Assembly: GCA_964434165.1 (NCBI GenBank)
Contig: CAYSUS010000038.1
Span: 1 to 64,000, forward strand
Direction: 5' to 3'
Source of the DNA: CAYSUS01 sp964434165
GTDB lineage: Bacteria; Planctomycetota; Planctomycetia; Pirellulales; Thermoguttaceae
DNA: 64,000 bases
The first letter of the stretch is position 1. Each line of letters begins with the position of its first letter. The translations under genes were made by a program, and so were the position numbers. Positions 1 through 7,156 of this stretch are shown piece by piece. The notes under the pieces are model-generated. The model ran no database searches. It saw nothing but the letters and a program-made list of their open reading frames with translations, and had not been told where the DNA came from.

Positions 1-869
1 CCGACTCCGGTCACCCCCAATTCAACAAGCACGCCGACGACATCGACTACCAGATCGAGGCCGACTATAGCGGCCTGATCGCCCCGGGCATGCCCAACCT
101 GGTCATCGAGCTGGGCGAGAAGTTCGGCCGCCTGATGAACTATGGCGACGGGGTGTACGCCGGGCAGTTCGTGGGCGGGATGTATGCCGAGGCCTTCTTC
201 ACCGACGACGTGGTGGCCATCACCAGGGCCGGCCTGGCGTGCATCCCGGCCCAGAGCCAGTACGCCGAGATGGTCCGCGACGTGCTCGCCTGGTACGAGA
301 AGGACCCCAACGACTGGGAGAAGACCTGGCACCGGATCGAGGAGAAGTACCACAAGAACCCCAAGTACACGCACGGCCTTTGCAGCAAGCCGGGCGGCGA
401 GAACGCCTTCAGTATCGACGCCAAGCTCAACGGGGCGTACATCCTCATGGGCCTGCTCTACGGCAAGGGCGACCCCGACCGGACGATCGTCATCTCCACG
501 CGCTGCGGCCAGGACTCGGACTGCAACCCGTCCAACGCCGGCGGCATCCTGTTCACCACGATGGGCTTCTCGAACCTGCCCGACCGCTTCACCTCGGCCC
601 TGGACCCCAAGGGCAAGTTCAGCCACACGCCGTACGACTTCCCCACGCTGATCGAGGTCTCCAAGAAGCTCGTGCGCCAGGCCCTCTTGCGGAGCGGCGG
701 GCGCGTGGAGAAGACGGCCTCCGGCGAGGAGGTGTTCGTCATCCCCATCCGTCCCATCAAGCCCAGCAAGCTTGAGCAGGTATTCCAGCCCGGCCCCGTG
801 GCCGACAGCAGGTTCACCGACGAGGAGCGGGCGAAGATCACGGGGAAGGATGAAGAGAAGGGGAAGTAG
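1..869 (+). CDS. ADP-ribosylglycohydrolase family protein, 5' end missing
   Basis: The reading frame is open from base 3, so the gene starts before the window. The visible N-terminal part reads DDIDYQIEADYSGL..PGMPN, a hallmark of the ADP-ribosylglycohydrolase (ARH, COG1397) family. Near residue 170 of the visible part is GQDSDCNPSNAGG, the acidic D-x-D-x-x-N metal-binding motif of that family. Such enzymes hydrolyse ADP-ribose bonds or related glycosidic bonds using two metal ions; the substrate here cannot be told. The stop lies 2 bp before the next gene, which belongs to the same family, so the two are probably co-transcribed. Any signal peptide is outside the window. Confidence 0.85.
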   Translation, partial: DSGHPQFNKHADDIDYQIEADYSGLIAPGMPNLVIELGEKFGRLMNYGDGVYAGQFVGGMYAEAFFTDDVVAITRAGLACIPAQSQYAEMVRDVLAWYEKDPNDWEKTWHRIEEKYHKNPKYTHGLCSKPGGENAFSIDAKLNGAYILMGLLYGKGDPDRTIVISTRCGQDSDCNPSNAGGILFTTMGFSNLPDRFTSALDPKGKFSHTPYDFPTLIEVSKKLVRQALLRSGGRVEKTASGEEVFVIPIRPIKPSKLEQVFQPGPVADSRFTDEERAKITGKDEEKGK

Positions 870-871
870 CA

Positions 872-2356
872 GTGCGAGTCTTCCCGATTTGCGTCGTATT
901 CGTCGTGCTTCTGGCCTCCAACCTTCGCGCCGCGGAGCCGGCCCGCGCGATGTTTCTGGAGATGCCGGCCGAGAGGCTGGCCGACAAGATCCACGGCGGG
1001 CTGGTGGGGCAGCTCCTGGGGAACCTCAACGGCCTGGAGCATGAATTCAAGTACATCGACCAGCCCGGCTCGGTGGAGAAGTACGTGCCCGCCCTGCCCG
1101 AGGGCGCGCACACCGACGACGACACCGACCTGGAGTGGGTCTATACCTTCGCGATCGAGGTGCACGAGGAGCCGCTCCTGCCTCCGGAGGTGATCGTCAA
1201 GGCGTGGAAGGCCCACATCAATCGCTCGATCTGGTGCGCCAACGCCTACGCCCGGGAACTGATGAACCTGGGGATCGAGCCGCCGCTGACCGGCAAGGCC
1301 CCACTCAACCCCTGGTCGGAGTTCAACATCTCGGGCCAGTTCGTGTGCGAGACCTTCGGGCTGATGGCCCCGGCCATGCCCCAGGCGGCGGCGCGGGTAG
1401 GAGTGCACTATACGCACGTGACCATCGACGGCGAGCCGGCCCAGGCCACGCAGCTCTTCACGGCCATGATCGCCACCGCGTTCCAGACCGAGGACCTCGA
1501 CGCGATCCTTGACGCGGGCCTGGCGTCGATCGACCCGGAGTGCCGGGTCCGCCAGGTGGTCGAAGACGTGCGGGCCTGGCACCGCGAGCATCCCGAGGAC
1601 TGGAAGGCCACGCGCGCGAAGATCAAGGTGAAGTACACCCGGCACGGCGGCGGCACGCGCGACCGCAACGGTTACGAGCTGAACACGGCCGCGACGATCG
1701 CCGCCCTGCTCTACGGCCGCGGCGACTTCGCCGAGACGCTGCGGATCGCCTTCAACTACGGCTGGGACGCCGACAACAACGCGGCCACCTCGGGAACGAT
1801 CATCGGCGTGATCCGCGGCTACCGATGGTTCGAGAAGCAGGGCTGGGAGATCAGGGACGTCTATCGCAACACCACGCGCGACGGCATGCCCGAGGACGAG
1901 ACGATCAGCCGCTTCGCGGCGCGGATCGCGGCCGCGGCCGAGCGACTGATCCTCGACTACGACGGCGAGAAGGTCACGCGCGGCGAGACGGTCGTGTATC
2001 GCATCCGCCGCCAGGAGCCGGTTAACCTCGAGCGGCTGGCGACGCTGAAGGACCAGTTTGACGGGCTGCGGACAACGCGGATCGGCCTAATCAACGAGGA
2101 CTTGAAAGAGGGCTCCTCGAAGGCGGCCAAGGCCCGCGCGGCGTACCTGGCTATCTGCCTCGACCTGGCCCCGCTTATGGAGAAGCGTCACGGCGCGGCC
2201 TGGCAGTCGGCCCTGGCCGCGCTCGGCGAGCAGGAAGCCTTGTTGCAGCTTCTCAGCAAGGCACCCGGCCCCCTGGCCGAGGTCGCGCGCGGCAAGTTTC
2301 GCCGCGCCGGGCTGGTTGAACGAGCGAAGACCGCGCCGCGCGCCCTTTCCCATTGA
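872..2356 (+). CDS. Secreted ADP-ribosylglycohydrolase family protein
   Basis: 494 aa from a GTG start that follows the previous stop by 2 bp. Residues 1-20 form a signal peptide (hydrophobic VVFVVLLAS, then LRA-AE), so export is likely. Metal-binding motifs of the ARH fold are visible: HTDDDTDLEW near residue 80 and GWDADNNAA near residue 298. The C-terminal ~150 residues look helical and are not part of the core fold. It is a diverged paralogue of the gene in front, and the two form an operon. The family is certain from the motifs; the substrate is unknown and may be a modified sugar or nucleoside rather than ADP-ribosylated protein, since an exported enzyme would not meet intracellular ADP-ribosylation. 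Confidence 0.85.
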   Translation: MRVFPICVVFVVLLASNLRAAEPARAMFLEMPAERLADKIHGGLVGQLLGNLNGLEHEFKYIDQPGSVEKYVPALPEGAHTDDDTDLEWVYTFAIEVHEEPLLPPEVIVKAWKAHINRSIWCANAYARELMNLGIEPPLTGKAPLNPWSEFNISGQFVCETFGLMAPAMPQAAARVGVHYTHVTIDGEPAQATQLFTAMIATAFQTEDLDAILDAGLASIDPECRVRQVVEDVRAWHREHPEDWKATRAKIKVKYTRHGGGTRDRNGYELNTAATIAALLYGRGDFAETLRIAFNYGWDADNNAATSGTIIGVIRGYRWFEKQGWEIRDVYRNTTRDGMPEDETISRFAARIAAAAERLILDYDGEKVTRGETVVYRIRRQEPVNLERLATLKDQFDGLRTTRIGLINEDLKEGSSKAAKARAAYLAICLDLAPLMEKRHGAAWQSALAALGEQEALLQLLSKAPGPLAEVARGKFRRAGLVERAKTAPRALSH

Positions 2357-2452
2357 CTCGCGGTTCGTCGGGAGAGCGGTCGTCTCTCGCGTTCGACGAT
2401 CCGCCGTGGGCCGAAGCGCGGGGTCGCCTTCATGCGCGCGGCAACCACCCCG

Positions 2453-2480
2453 GTGACGCAGGCTGGCGGTCCGTTACAAT
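2453..2480 (+). promoter_or_regulatory. Probable sigma70-type promoter of nikR
   Basis: A TACAAT -10 hexamer lies 16 bp downstream of GTGACG (4 of 6 matches to TTGACA). The distance to the nikR start is about 90 bp. The same TACAAT hexamer is used in the promoter of the following gene. The rest of the roughly 210-bp gap before nikR shows no gene. Confidence 0.45.
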
Positions 2481-2567
2481 GGGCCAGGGTTCGAGTGCTT
2501 TCGGGCAGGGCCCGGCCGGGCCTGTCCGATTCGGGAGAACGAGTGGGGCTTGACCGGGAGTCGCATC

Positions 2568-2987
2568 GTGTCGGAGATCGTCCGCTTCTCGGTGTCGCTG
2601 GAGAACGAGCTGCTCGAGCGATTCGACCGCTTCTGCAAGGAGGAGAACCTCGCCACGCGGAGCGAGGCCGTGCGCCAGATGATCCGCGACGTGCTCACGC
2701 AGCGGGCGTGGGACGACGAGGCCACCGAGGTGGCCGGCACGCTGACTCTCGTCTATGACCACCACCGGCCTCAGCTCCACGACCGCATGGTGGAGCTTCA
2801 GCACGAGCACCACGACCTGGTGGTCTCCACGCTGCACGCCCACCTGACGCACGACCTGTGCCTGGAGGTGATCGTCCTCCGCGGCCCTGCCGGCCGGCTC
2901 CGCAGGATCGCCTCCCAGTTGCGGGGGATGAAGGGAATCCACAAGGGCGAGCTGGTCATGGCCGCGGCCCCGCCGCACGGGCATTGA
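2568..2987 (+). CDS. nikR: NikR nickel-responsive transcriptional regulator
   Basis: 139 aa from a GTG that has GGGAG 7 bp upstream; a TTG 18 bp earlier is a weaker alternative. The N-terminus (VRFSVSLENELLERFD) is a ribbon-helix-helix DNA-binding domain and the rest an ACT-like metal-sensing domain. The four square-planar nickel ligands known from E. coli NikR (His76, His87, His89, Cys95) are all matched here by His79, His90, His92 and Cys98 in the stretch STLHAHLTHDLCLEV. Length fits the family (about 130-140 aa). It stands directly before a complete nickel ECF transporter locus, so it presumably represses that locus when nickel is sufficient, and this context supports nickel rather than cobalt as the substrate. 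Confidence 0.95.
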   Translation: MSEIVRFSVSLENELLERFDRFCKEENLATRSEAVRQMIRDVLTQRAWDDEATEVAGTLTLVYDHHRPQLHDRMVELQHEHHDLVVSTLHAHLTHDLCLEVIVLRGPAGRLRRIASQLRGMKGIHKGELVMAAAPPHGH

Positions 2988-3075
2988 GAAGTCCTTCCGA
3001 GCCGTGCCGGTCCGGTCTTCTCGATCGCTGGCATCCACCCGACCGGGCCGGCTCGGAATCCGTCGGCGCGGCGAG

Positions 3076-3104
3076 TCGACAAGGCCCCGGCGGGATATTA
3101 CAAT
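3076..3104 (+). promoter_or_regulatory. Promoter of the nickel transport operon
   Basis: TCGACA and TACAAT are separated by exactly 17 bp, a near-consensus sigma70-type promoter about 38 bp upstream of the DUF4198 gene start. Confidence 0.65.
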
Positions 3105-3121
3105 CGGCAGCAACGTGTTAC
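3095..3121 (+). promoter_or_regulatory. Possible NikR operator half-sites
   Basis: ATATTAC and GTGTTAC lie 20 bp apart (start to start), overlapping the -10 box and the expected transcription start. From memory, GTGTTAC half-sites have been proposed for NikR in some deltaproteobacteria, there as inverted rather than direct repeats. The position suits repression; the assignment is tentative. Confidence 0.3.
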
Positions 3122-3141
3122 ATCCGTGAAAGGCACCTGCT

Positions 3142-3930
3142 ATGACGACTGCGAAGCTGGGGTTTCGCGCAATCGCGGCCGGCCTCATCGTCGGGCTGGC
3201 GGCGTTGAGCGCCCGCGCCCATTTCCAGGTCCTGATCCCATCGCACGACGTGCTCACAGCCGAGGTGGGCCGCTCCGTCGATCTGGAGATCCTGTTCACC
3301 CACCCCATGGAGCAGGGCCCGGTCATGGAGATGGGCAGGCCGCGCCAGTTCGGCGTCCTGGCCGGCGGCGCGAAGACCGATCTGGGCGAGCAGCTCGTCG
3401 CCCGAAAGGTCGATGGCAAGACGGCCTACTCCTGCCGGGCGAGGCTGGGCCGGCCGGGCGACTACGTGTTCTACCTCGAGCCGGCGCCGTATTACGAGCC
3501 GGCCGAGAAGAAGATGATCGTCCATTACACGAAGGTCGTGGTCGATTACCAGGGGGCCGAGGAGGGCTGGGACGCGATGGTTGGCCTGCCCGTCGAGATC
3601 GAGCCGCTCGTGCGGCCGTACGGGCTGTGGACCGGCAACACCTTCCGCGGCATCGTGCGGAAAGGCGGCAAACCGGTGCCCTTCGCCACGATCGAGGTCG
3701 AGTACTACAACGAACGCGGCCACGTGAAGCCGCCGAACGACGCCTTCGTTACCCAGGTAATCAAGGCGGATGCCCAGGGAGTGTTTTCCTACACCATGCC
3801 GCGGGCCGGCTGGTGGGGTTTTGCGGCGCTGATCGACGGGGACGAGAAGATGCGATGCCCGGACGGCGAGATGGTGGACGTCGAGCTGGGCGGACTGATG
3901 TGGGTCAAGACCGTGGACATGAACCCGTAG
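3142..3930 (+). CDS. nikK: DUF4198-family nickel uptake periplasmic protein (NikK-like)
   Basis: 262 aa with a signal peptide (AAGLIVGLAALSARA, residues 11-26) followed directly by mature H-F-Q, as in DUF4198 proteins, whose N-terminal His can bind metal. The remainder is beta-rich with two Ig-like halves; the second carries a carboxypeptidase-regulatory-like pattern (GGKPVPFATIEVEYYNERG). An AAAGG ribosome site lies about 10 bp before the ATG. It lies between nikR and the NikM/L/Q/O genes, so it is likely an extracytoplasmic nickel-binding partner of that ECF transporter. Family membership is clear; the exact metal-handling step is inferred from context. Confidence 0.85.
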   Translation: MTTAKLGFRAIAAGLIVGLAALSARAHFQVLIPSHDVLTAEVGRSVDLEILFTHPMEQGPVMEMGRPRQFGVLAGGAKTDLGEQLVARKVDGKTAYSCRARLGRPGDYVFYLEPAPYYEPAEKKMIVHYTKVVVDYQGAEEGWDAMVGLPVEIEPLVRPYGLWTGNTFRGIVRKGGKPVPFATIEVEYYNERGHVKPPNDAFVTQVIKADAQGVFSYTMPRAGWWGFAALIDGDEKMRCPDGEMVDVELGGLMWVKTVDMNP

Positions 3931-3995
3931 CGGGCACACACTCCGTGTGCCGTCCACTTGGCGTCAAGTGAGAACGTAACCGCCCTCACCTCCGG

Positions 3996-4021
3996 CCCCT
4001 CTCCCGCGGGCGGGAGAGGGG
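3996..4021. repeat. Long GC-rich hairpin between nikK and nikM
   Basis: An 11-bp perfect stem (CCCCTCTCCCG paired with CGGGAGAGGGG) closes a 4-nt loop. There is no T-tract, so it is not a classical terminator. Similar CCCTCTCCC...GGGAGAGGG hairpins are common as dispersed intergenic elements in GC-rich bacteria. It is preceded by another small hairpin (GGCACAC/GTGTGCC) just after the nikK stop. Confidence 0.6.
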
Positions 4022-4040
4022 AGGAGTTGTGCGGACAGAG

Positions 4041-4073
4041 AGATTTCCGGAGTTTTCAAGACTTCGGAGGTCT
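4041..4073. repeat. 33-bp double-palindrome element, copy 1 (diverged)
   Basis: Two arms of about 16 bp, each a near-palindrome of the type AGACTTCSGAAGTCT, lie head to head. The right arm AAGACTTCGGAGGTCT matches other copies exactly; the left arm has about four changes. It ends 14 bp before nikM. Confidence 0.65.
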
Positions 4074-4087
4074 GATTGGGATCCACC

Positions 4088-4744
4088 ATGCACCTTCACG
4101 AAGCCGTGTTGGCAGGGAGCGAGGCGGGCAGATTCGTCCTCGGCGGCGGGGCGGTGATCGCCGCGGCCGGCACGGCGGTCGGGCTGCGCGGGCTGGACTA
4201 CGACCGCATGCCCCGCGTGGCCGTGCTCACCTCGGCCTTCTTCGTGGCCACGCTGATCCACGTCCCGCTGGGGTTCGGGGCCTCGGCGCACCTGGTGCTC
4301 AACGGCCTCTTGGGCCTGCTGCTGGGCTGGGCGGCCTTTCCGGCGATCCTGGTGGCGCTGGTGCTTCAGGCCGTGCTCTTCGGGCACGGCGGCGTCTGGG
4401 CCCTGGGCGTCAACACGGTGGTGATGGCCCTGCCCGCCGTGGTCTGCTTCTACGCCTTCCGCGGGAGGGCGCGGTCGGGTAGTGAGTCCACGGCTCTGGC
4501 GGCCGGGTTCTTCGCGGGGGCCGGCGGCGTCTTCCTGGGGGCGATCCTGGCGGCGGCCGCCCTGTGTGCCGTCGGCGAGGAGTGGTTCCGGGTCGCGCAG
4601 ATCGACCTGGCGGCCAATTCGGTCGTGGCCGTGATCGACGGGATGGTCACCGGCACGGCCGTGGTCTTTCTGCGCAAGGTCCGGCCCGAGCTGCTCGAGG
4701 TCCCGCCGGTCGTGCCCGAGGCCTTGGAGATGCACCATGCGTAG
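4088..4744 (+). CDS. nikM: NikM/CbiM-type ECF substrate-binding membrane protein
   Basis: 218 aa, six or so hydrophobic segments. The ATG chosen gives an N-terminus of M-H-L-H; in this family the free N-terminus and His2 take part in metal coordination, which fixes the start here rather than at an in-frame TTG 12 bp upstream. Signature stretches include SAHLVLNGLLGLLLG and LVLQAVLFGHGG. It is the S-component that binds the metal ion in the membrane. The last codons overlap the next gene by 8 bp, so translation is coupled. Nickel rather than cobalt is favoured by the nearby nikR. Confidence 0.92.
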   Translation: MHLHEAVLAGSEAGRFVLGGGAVIAAAGTAVGLRGLDYDRMPRVAVLTSAFFVATLIHVPLGFGASAHLVLNGLLGLLLGWAAFPAILVALVLQAVLFGHGGVWALGVNTVVMALPAVVCFYAFRGRARSGSESTALAAGFFAGAGGVFLGAILAAAALCAVGEEWFRVAQIDLAANSVVAVIDGMVTGTAVVFLRKVRPELLEVPPVVPEALEMHHA

Positions 4745-5378
4745 GGACGGCGCGCCGGGGCCGGCCGTAGAAGCCGTGATCGGGGCCGCGTTCGTGCTGC
4801 TTGCCGCGGCCGCACCGGCCCAGGCCCACAAGCTCCACGTCTATGCCGAGGTTCGCGGGACGACGATCCACGGCGAGGCGTACTTCCGCGGCGGCACGCC
4901 TGCGCAGGAGGCAGCCGTCGAGGCCTTCGCTCCCGACGGCACGAAGCTGGCCGCGACGCAGACCGGCGCCGAGGGCACGTTCACGATCGAGGCCGCGCGC
5001 CGCTGCGACCACCGGCTGGTGGTCAAGGCCGGGGCAGGGCATGGGGGCGAGTTCACCGTCGGGGCCGACGAGCTGCCCGACACCCTGCCGCCGTGGAGAA
5101 GCGAGGGACCGGCTGAGGGAGTCCCGCGGGAGACGCCGTCCGACTCGGTTGAGCGCAAGCCCGCGGCCGACGAACTGCCCGGCGTCGCGGCGACCGATGG
5201 GGCGTCCCTCGAGGCGATGATCGAGTCGGCGGTCGAGCGCGAGGTGGCCCCGCTCGCCCGAAAGATCGAGGAGCTGAAGGACCAGATCCGCTGGAGCGAC
5301 GTGCTGGGCGGGATCGGCTACATCGCAGGGATTTCGGGACTGGCGTTCTACCTCCTCGGCTCACGGAAGAAGCAATGA
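4737..5378 (+). CDS. nikL: NikL-type additional component of the nickel ECF transporter
   Basis: 213 aa. An N-terminal hydrophobic segment (residues 14-30) ends in AQAHKLHVYAE, typical of NikL/CbiL proteins where the residues after cleavage include His. A carboxypeptidase-like beta domain follows, then a charged linker, a short coiled coil (about residues 160-182) and a C-terminal transmembrane helix (residues 186-207) ending in positively charged GSRKKQ. Such proteins replace the small NikN/CbiN subunit. It overlaps nikM by 8 bp. Confidence 0.82.
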   Translation: MRRDGAPGPAVEAVIGAAFVLLAAAAPAQAHKLHVYAEVRGTTIHGEAYFRGGTPAQEAAVEAFAPDGTKLAATQTGAEGTFTIEAARRCDHRLVVKAGAGHGGEFTVGADELPDTLPPWRSEGPAEGVPRETPSDSVERKPAADELPGVAATDGASLEAMIESAVEREVAPLARKIEELKDQIRWSDVLGGIGYIAGISGLAFYLLGSRKKQ

Positions 5379-5484
5379 CGTCTCTTGCCGGCGCCGCGGC
5401 GCGCAAGCCCGCTCCGGCGCGCAGCCGGCCCTCGTTGTCCGCCTCCTTGCGGGCGGCCCCACTCCCCGACCTGCGAGGCGACCT

Positions 5485-6249
5485 GTGCCCGCGCTGCTGA
5501 CCCGACATGACGTGCTCGTGGCTGGGCCATCGGCGGTGACGGCGATCGATCCCCGGGCGAGGATCGTGGCCGCGGTCGCCTTTGCCGGCGTGGTGGCCGT
5601 GCTGCACGACCTGGCGGCGCTGGGACTGGGGTTGGGCGTAGCGGTCGTGTTGGCGACCGCCGGGCGGCTTCGGGTTAGGGCCGCGGCCATGCGCCTCGCC
5701 CCGCTCAACCTGTTCATGCTGCTGTTGGCCGTGCTGCTGCCGCTGTCGACCGCGGGGGAGACGGTGTGGTGTGTCGGGCCGATCGGGTTCTCGCGCGAGG
5801 GACTTCTGCTGGCGGCCGAAGTGGCGATCAAGGGCAACGCCATCCTGCTGGCGCTTCTGGCCCTCGTGGGGACCATGGAGCTGGCCACGCTGGGCCACGC
5901 GCTGGACCACCTTTACGTGCCGGAGAAGCTGGCCCACCTGCTCCTGTTCACCGTGCGCTACGTGGAGGTCATGGAGCGCCAGTACCGCCAGCTTCGCGCG
6001 GCGATGAAGGTCCGCGGGTTCCGGCCGGGTCCCGACCGGCACACGTTGCGGAGCTACGGTCACCTGATCGGGATGCTGCTGGTACGGAGCTTCGACCGCT
6101 CGGAGCGCGTGCTGGCGGCGATGAAGTGCCGGGGATTCCGGGGGCAGTTCTGGCTTCTGGACCATTTCCACTACCATGGGCGCGATGCCGTGTTCGGCGC
6201 GGGATGGCTCGCGGTCCTGGCAGCCCTGGTCGTGATGGAGTGGCGATGA
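5485..6249 (+). CDS. nikQ: Energy-coupling T component NikQ/CbiQ
   Basis: 254 aa from a GTG preceded by GAGG. It has the family's N-terminal DPRARI motif, four to five hydrophobic segments and two cytoplasmic Ala-Arg-Gly motifs that contact the ATPases (KVRGFRPGP and KCRGFRGQF). It couples ATP hydrolysis by NikO to the S-component. There is a 106-bp gap after nikL with no visible gene, and the stop overlaps the next ATG (ATGA). Confidence 0.92.
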   Translation: MPALLTRHDVLVAGPSAVTAIDPRARIVAAVAFAGVVAVLHDLAALGLGLGVAVVLATAGRLRVRAAAMRLAPLNLFMLLLAVLLPLSTAGETVWCVGPIGFSREGLLLAAEVAIKGNAILLALLALVGTMELATLGHALDHLYVPEKLAHLLLFTVRYVEVMERQYRQLRAAMKVRGFRPGPDRHTLRSYGHLIGMLLVRSFDRSERVLAAMKCRGFRGQFWLLDHFHYHGRDAVFGAGWLAVLAALVVMEWR

Positions 6250-6917
6250 GCGAAGTGCTGGTCCGCATGGAGAACGTCGCGTTCGGCTACGACTCGGCTC
6301 GGCCGGTGCTCGTGGATTGCAGTGTTCAGGTGCTGCCCGGCGAGCGCGTGGGGCTGGTCGGCGCCAACGGCAGCGGCAAGACCACGCTGTTGCACCTGAT
6401 CGTCGGGCTGGTGCGCCCCACGGCCGGTCGCGTGGAGGCGTTCGGCGAAGATCGCCGCGTCGAGGCGGACTTCCACGAGGTCCGCCGGCGCGTGGGCCTG
6501 CTGTTTCAGGATTCCGACGATCAGCTCTTCTCTCCCACGGTGGCCGAGGACGTGGCCTTCGGCCCCTTGAACCTCCGCAAGCCCCGCGAGGAGGTGCAGC
6601 GGATCGTACGCAGCACGCTTGAATCGCTCGGGCTGGCGGGCTACGAGCAGCGGGTGACCTACAAGCTCTCCGGCGGGGAGAAGCGGCTGGTGGCCCTGGC
6701 CACGGTGCTGGCCATGCAGCCGGACGTGCTTCTGTTGGACGAGCCGCTCGGCGGGCTGGATGAGGAGGTCGCGGAGCGGGTGACCGGCATACTCTCCGGG
6801 CTGAGCCAGGCGATGCTGATCGTCTCGCACGACCGAGAGTTCCTCCAGCGGATCGCCACGCGGACCGTGCTTCTGCGCGCGGGGCGGATTGAGGTGGCGG
6901 ACGGTTCCGCGCGTTGA
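6246..6917 (+). CDS. nikO: Nickel ECF transporter ATPase NikO/CbiO
   Basis: 223 aa ABC ATPase. Walker A GANGSGKTT near residue 38, Q-loop LLFQDSDDQLF (the DSDDQ stretch is typical of ECF ATPases), signature LSGGEKR near 140, Walker B LLLDEP near 161 and the H-loop VSHD. It starts inside the nikQ stop codon, so it is the last gene of the nickel operon. Length is short for the family (often 250-280 aa) because the C-terminal extension is lacking. Confidence 0.95.
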   Translation: MSEVLVRMENVAFGYDSARPVLVDCSVQVLPGERVGLVGANGSGKTTLLHLIVGLVRPTAGRVEAFGEDRRVEADFHEVRRRVGLLFQDSDDQLFSPTVAEDVAFGPLNLRKPREEVQRIVRSTLESLGLAGYEQRVTYKLSGGEKRLVALATVLAMQPDVLLLDEPLGGLDEEVAERVTGILSGLSQAMLIVSHDREFLQRIATRTVLLRAGRIEVADGSAR

Positions 6918-7069
6918 ACGCTCGCGGTGCACGTTGATTGCGCCCGGCGTTGGGACTGCCCGCAACAACCCGCCACCCGGCCGGAGTAGCCTCCGCCGGC
7001 ATTTCCCGCGCGTCGTGCGCGGCGTTTCGGCGCGCCGCGGGTGGACCGTTTGTGCGGGATGGTGCTTTC

Positions 7070-7098
7070 TTGCGGGCGCGCGGTCAGGGCTGCATAAT
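7070..7098 (+). promoter_or_regulatory. Promoter of the J-like membrane protein gene
   Basis: TTGCGG and CATAAT are spaced by 17 bp; the gene starts 58 bp downstream. It lies in the 239-bp gap after nikO, which otherwise shows no gene. Confidence 0.55.
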
Positions 7099-7156
7099 AG
7101 AGTGTCGTGGAACGAGACGAGAGCCACCGAGGCGGGCTGCCGAGGTACTGCCGCTT

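Noticed and set aside
5053..7002. Long minus-strand frame across nikL-nikO
   Set aside because: Arg/Pro-rich shadow of the nickel operon; the plus-strand genes have all family motifs and coupled starts.
6938..7156. Longer start for the J-like protein at 7-9 kb
   Set aside because: The extension is Arg/Ala-rich, overlaps the promoter at 7070-7098 and is absent from the paralogue's conserved start (FDPY).
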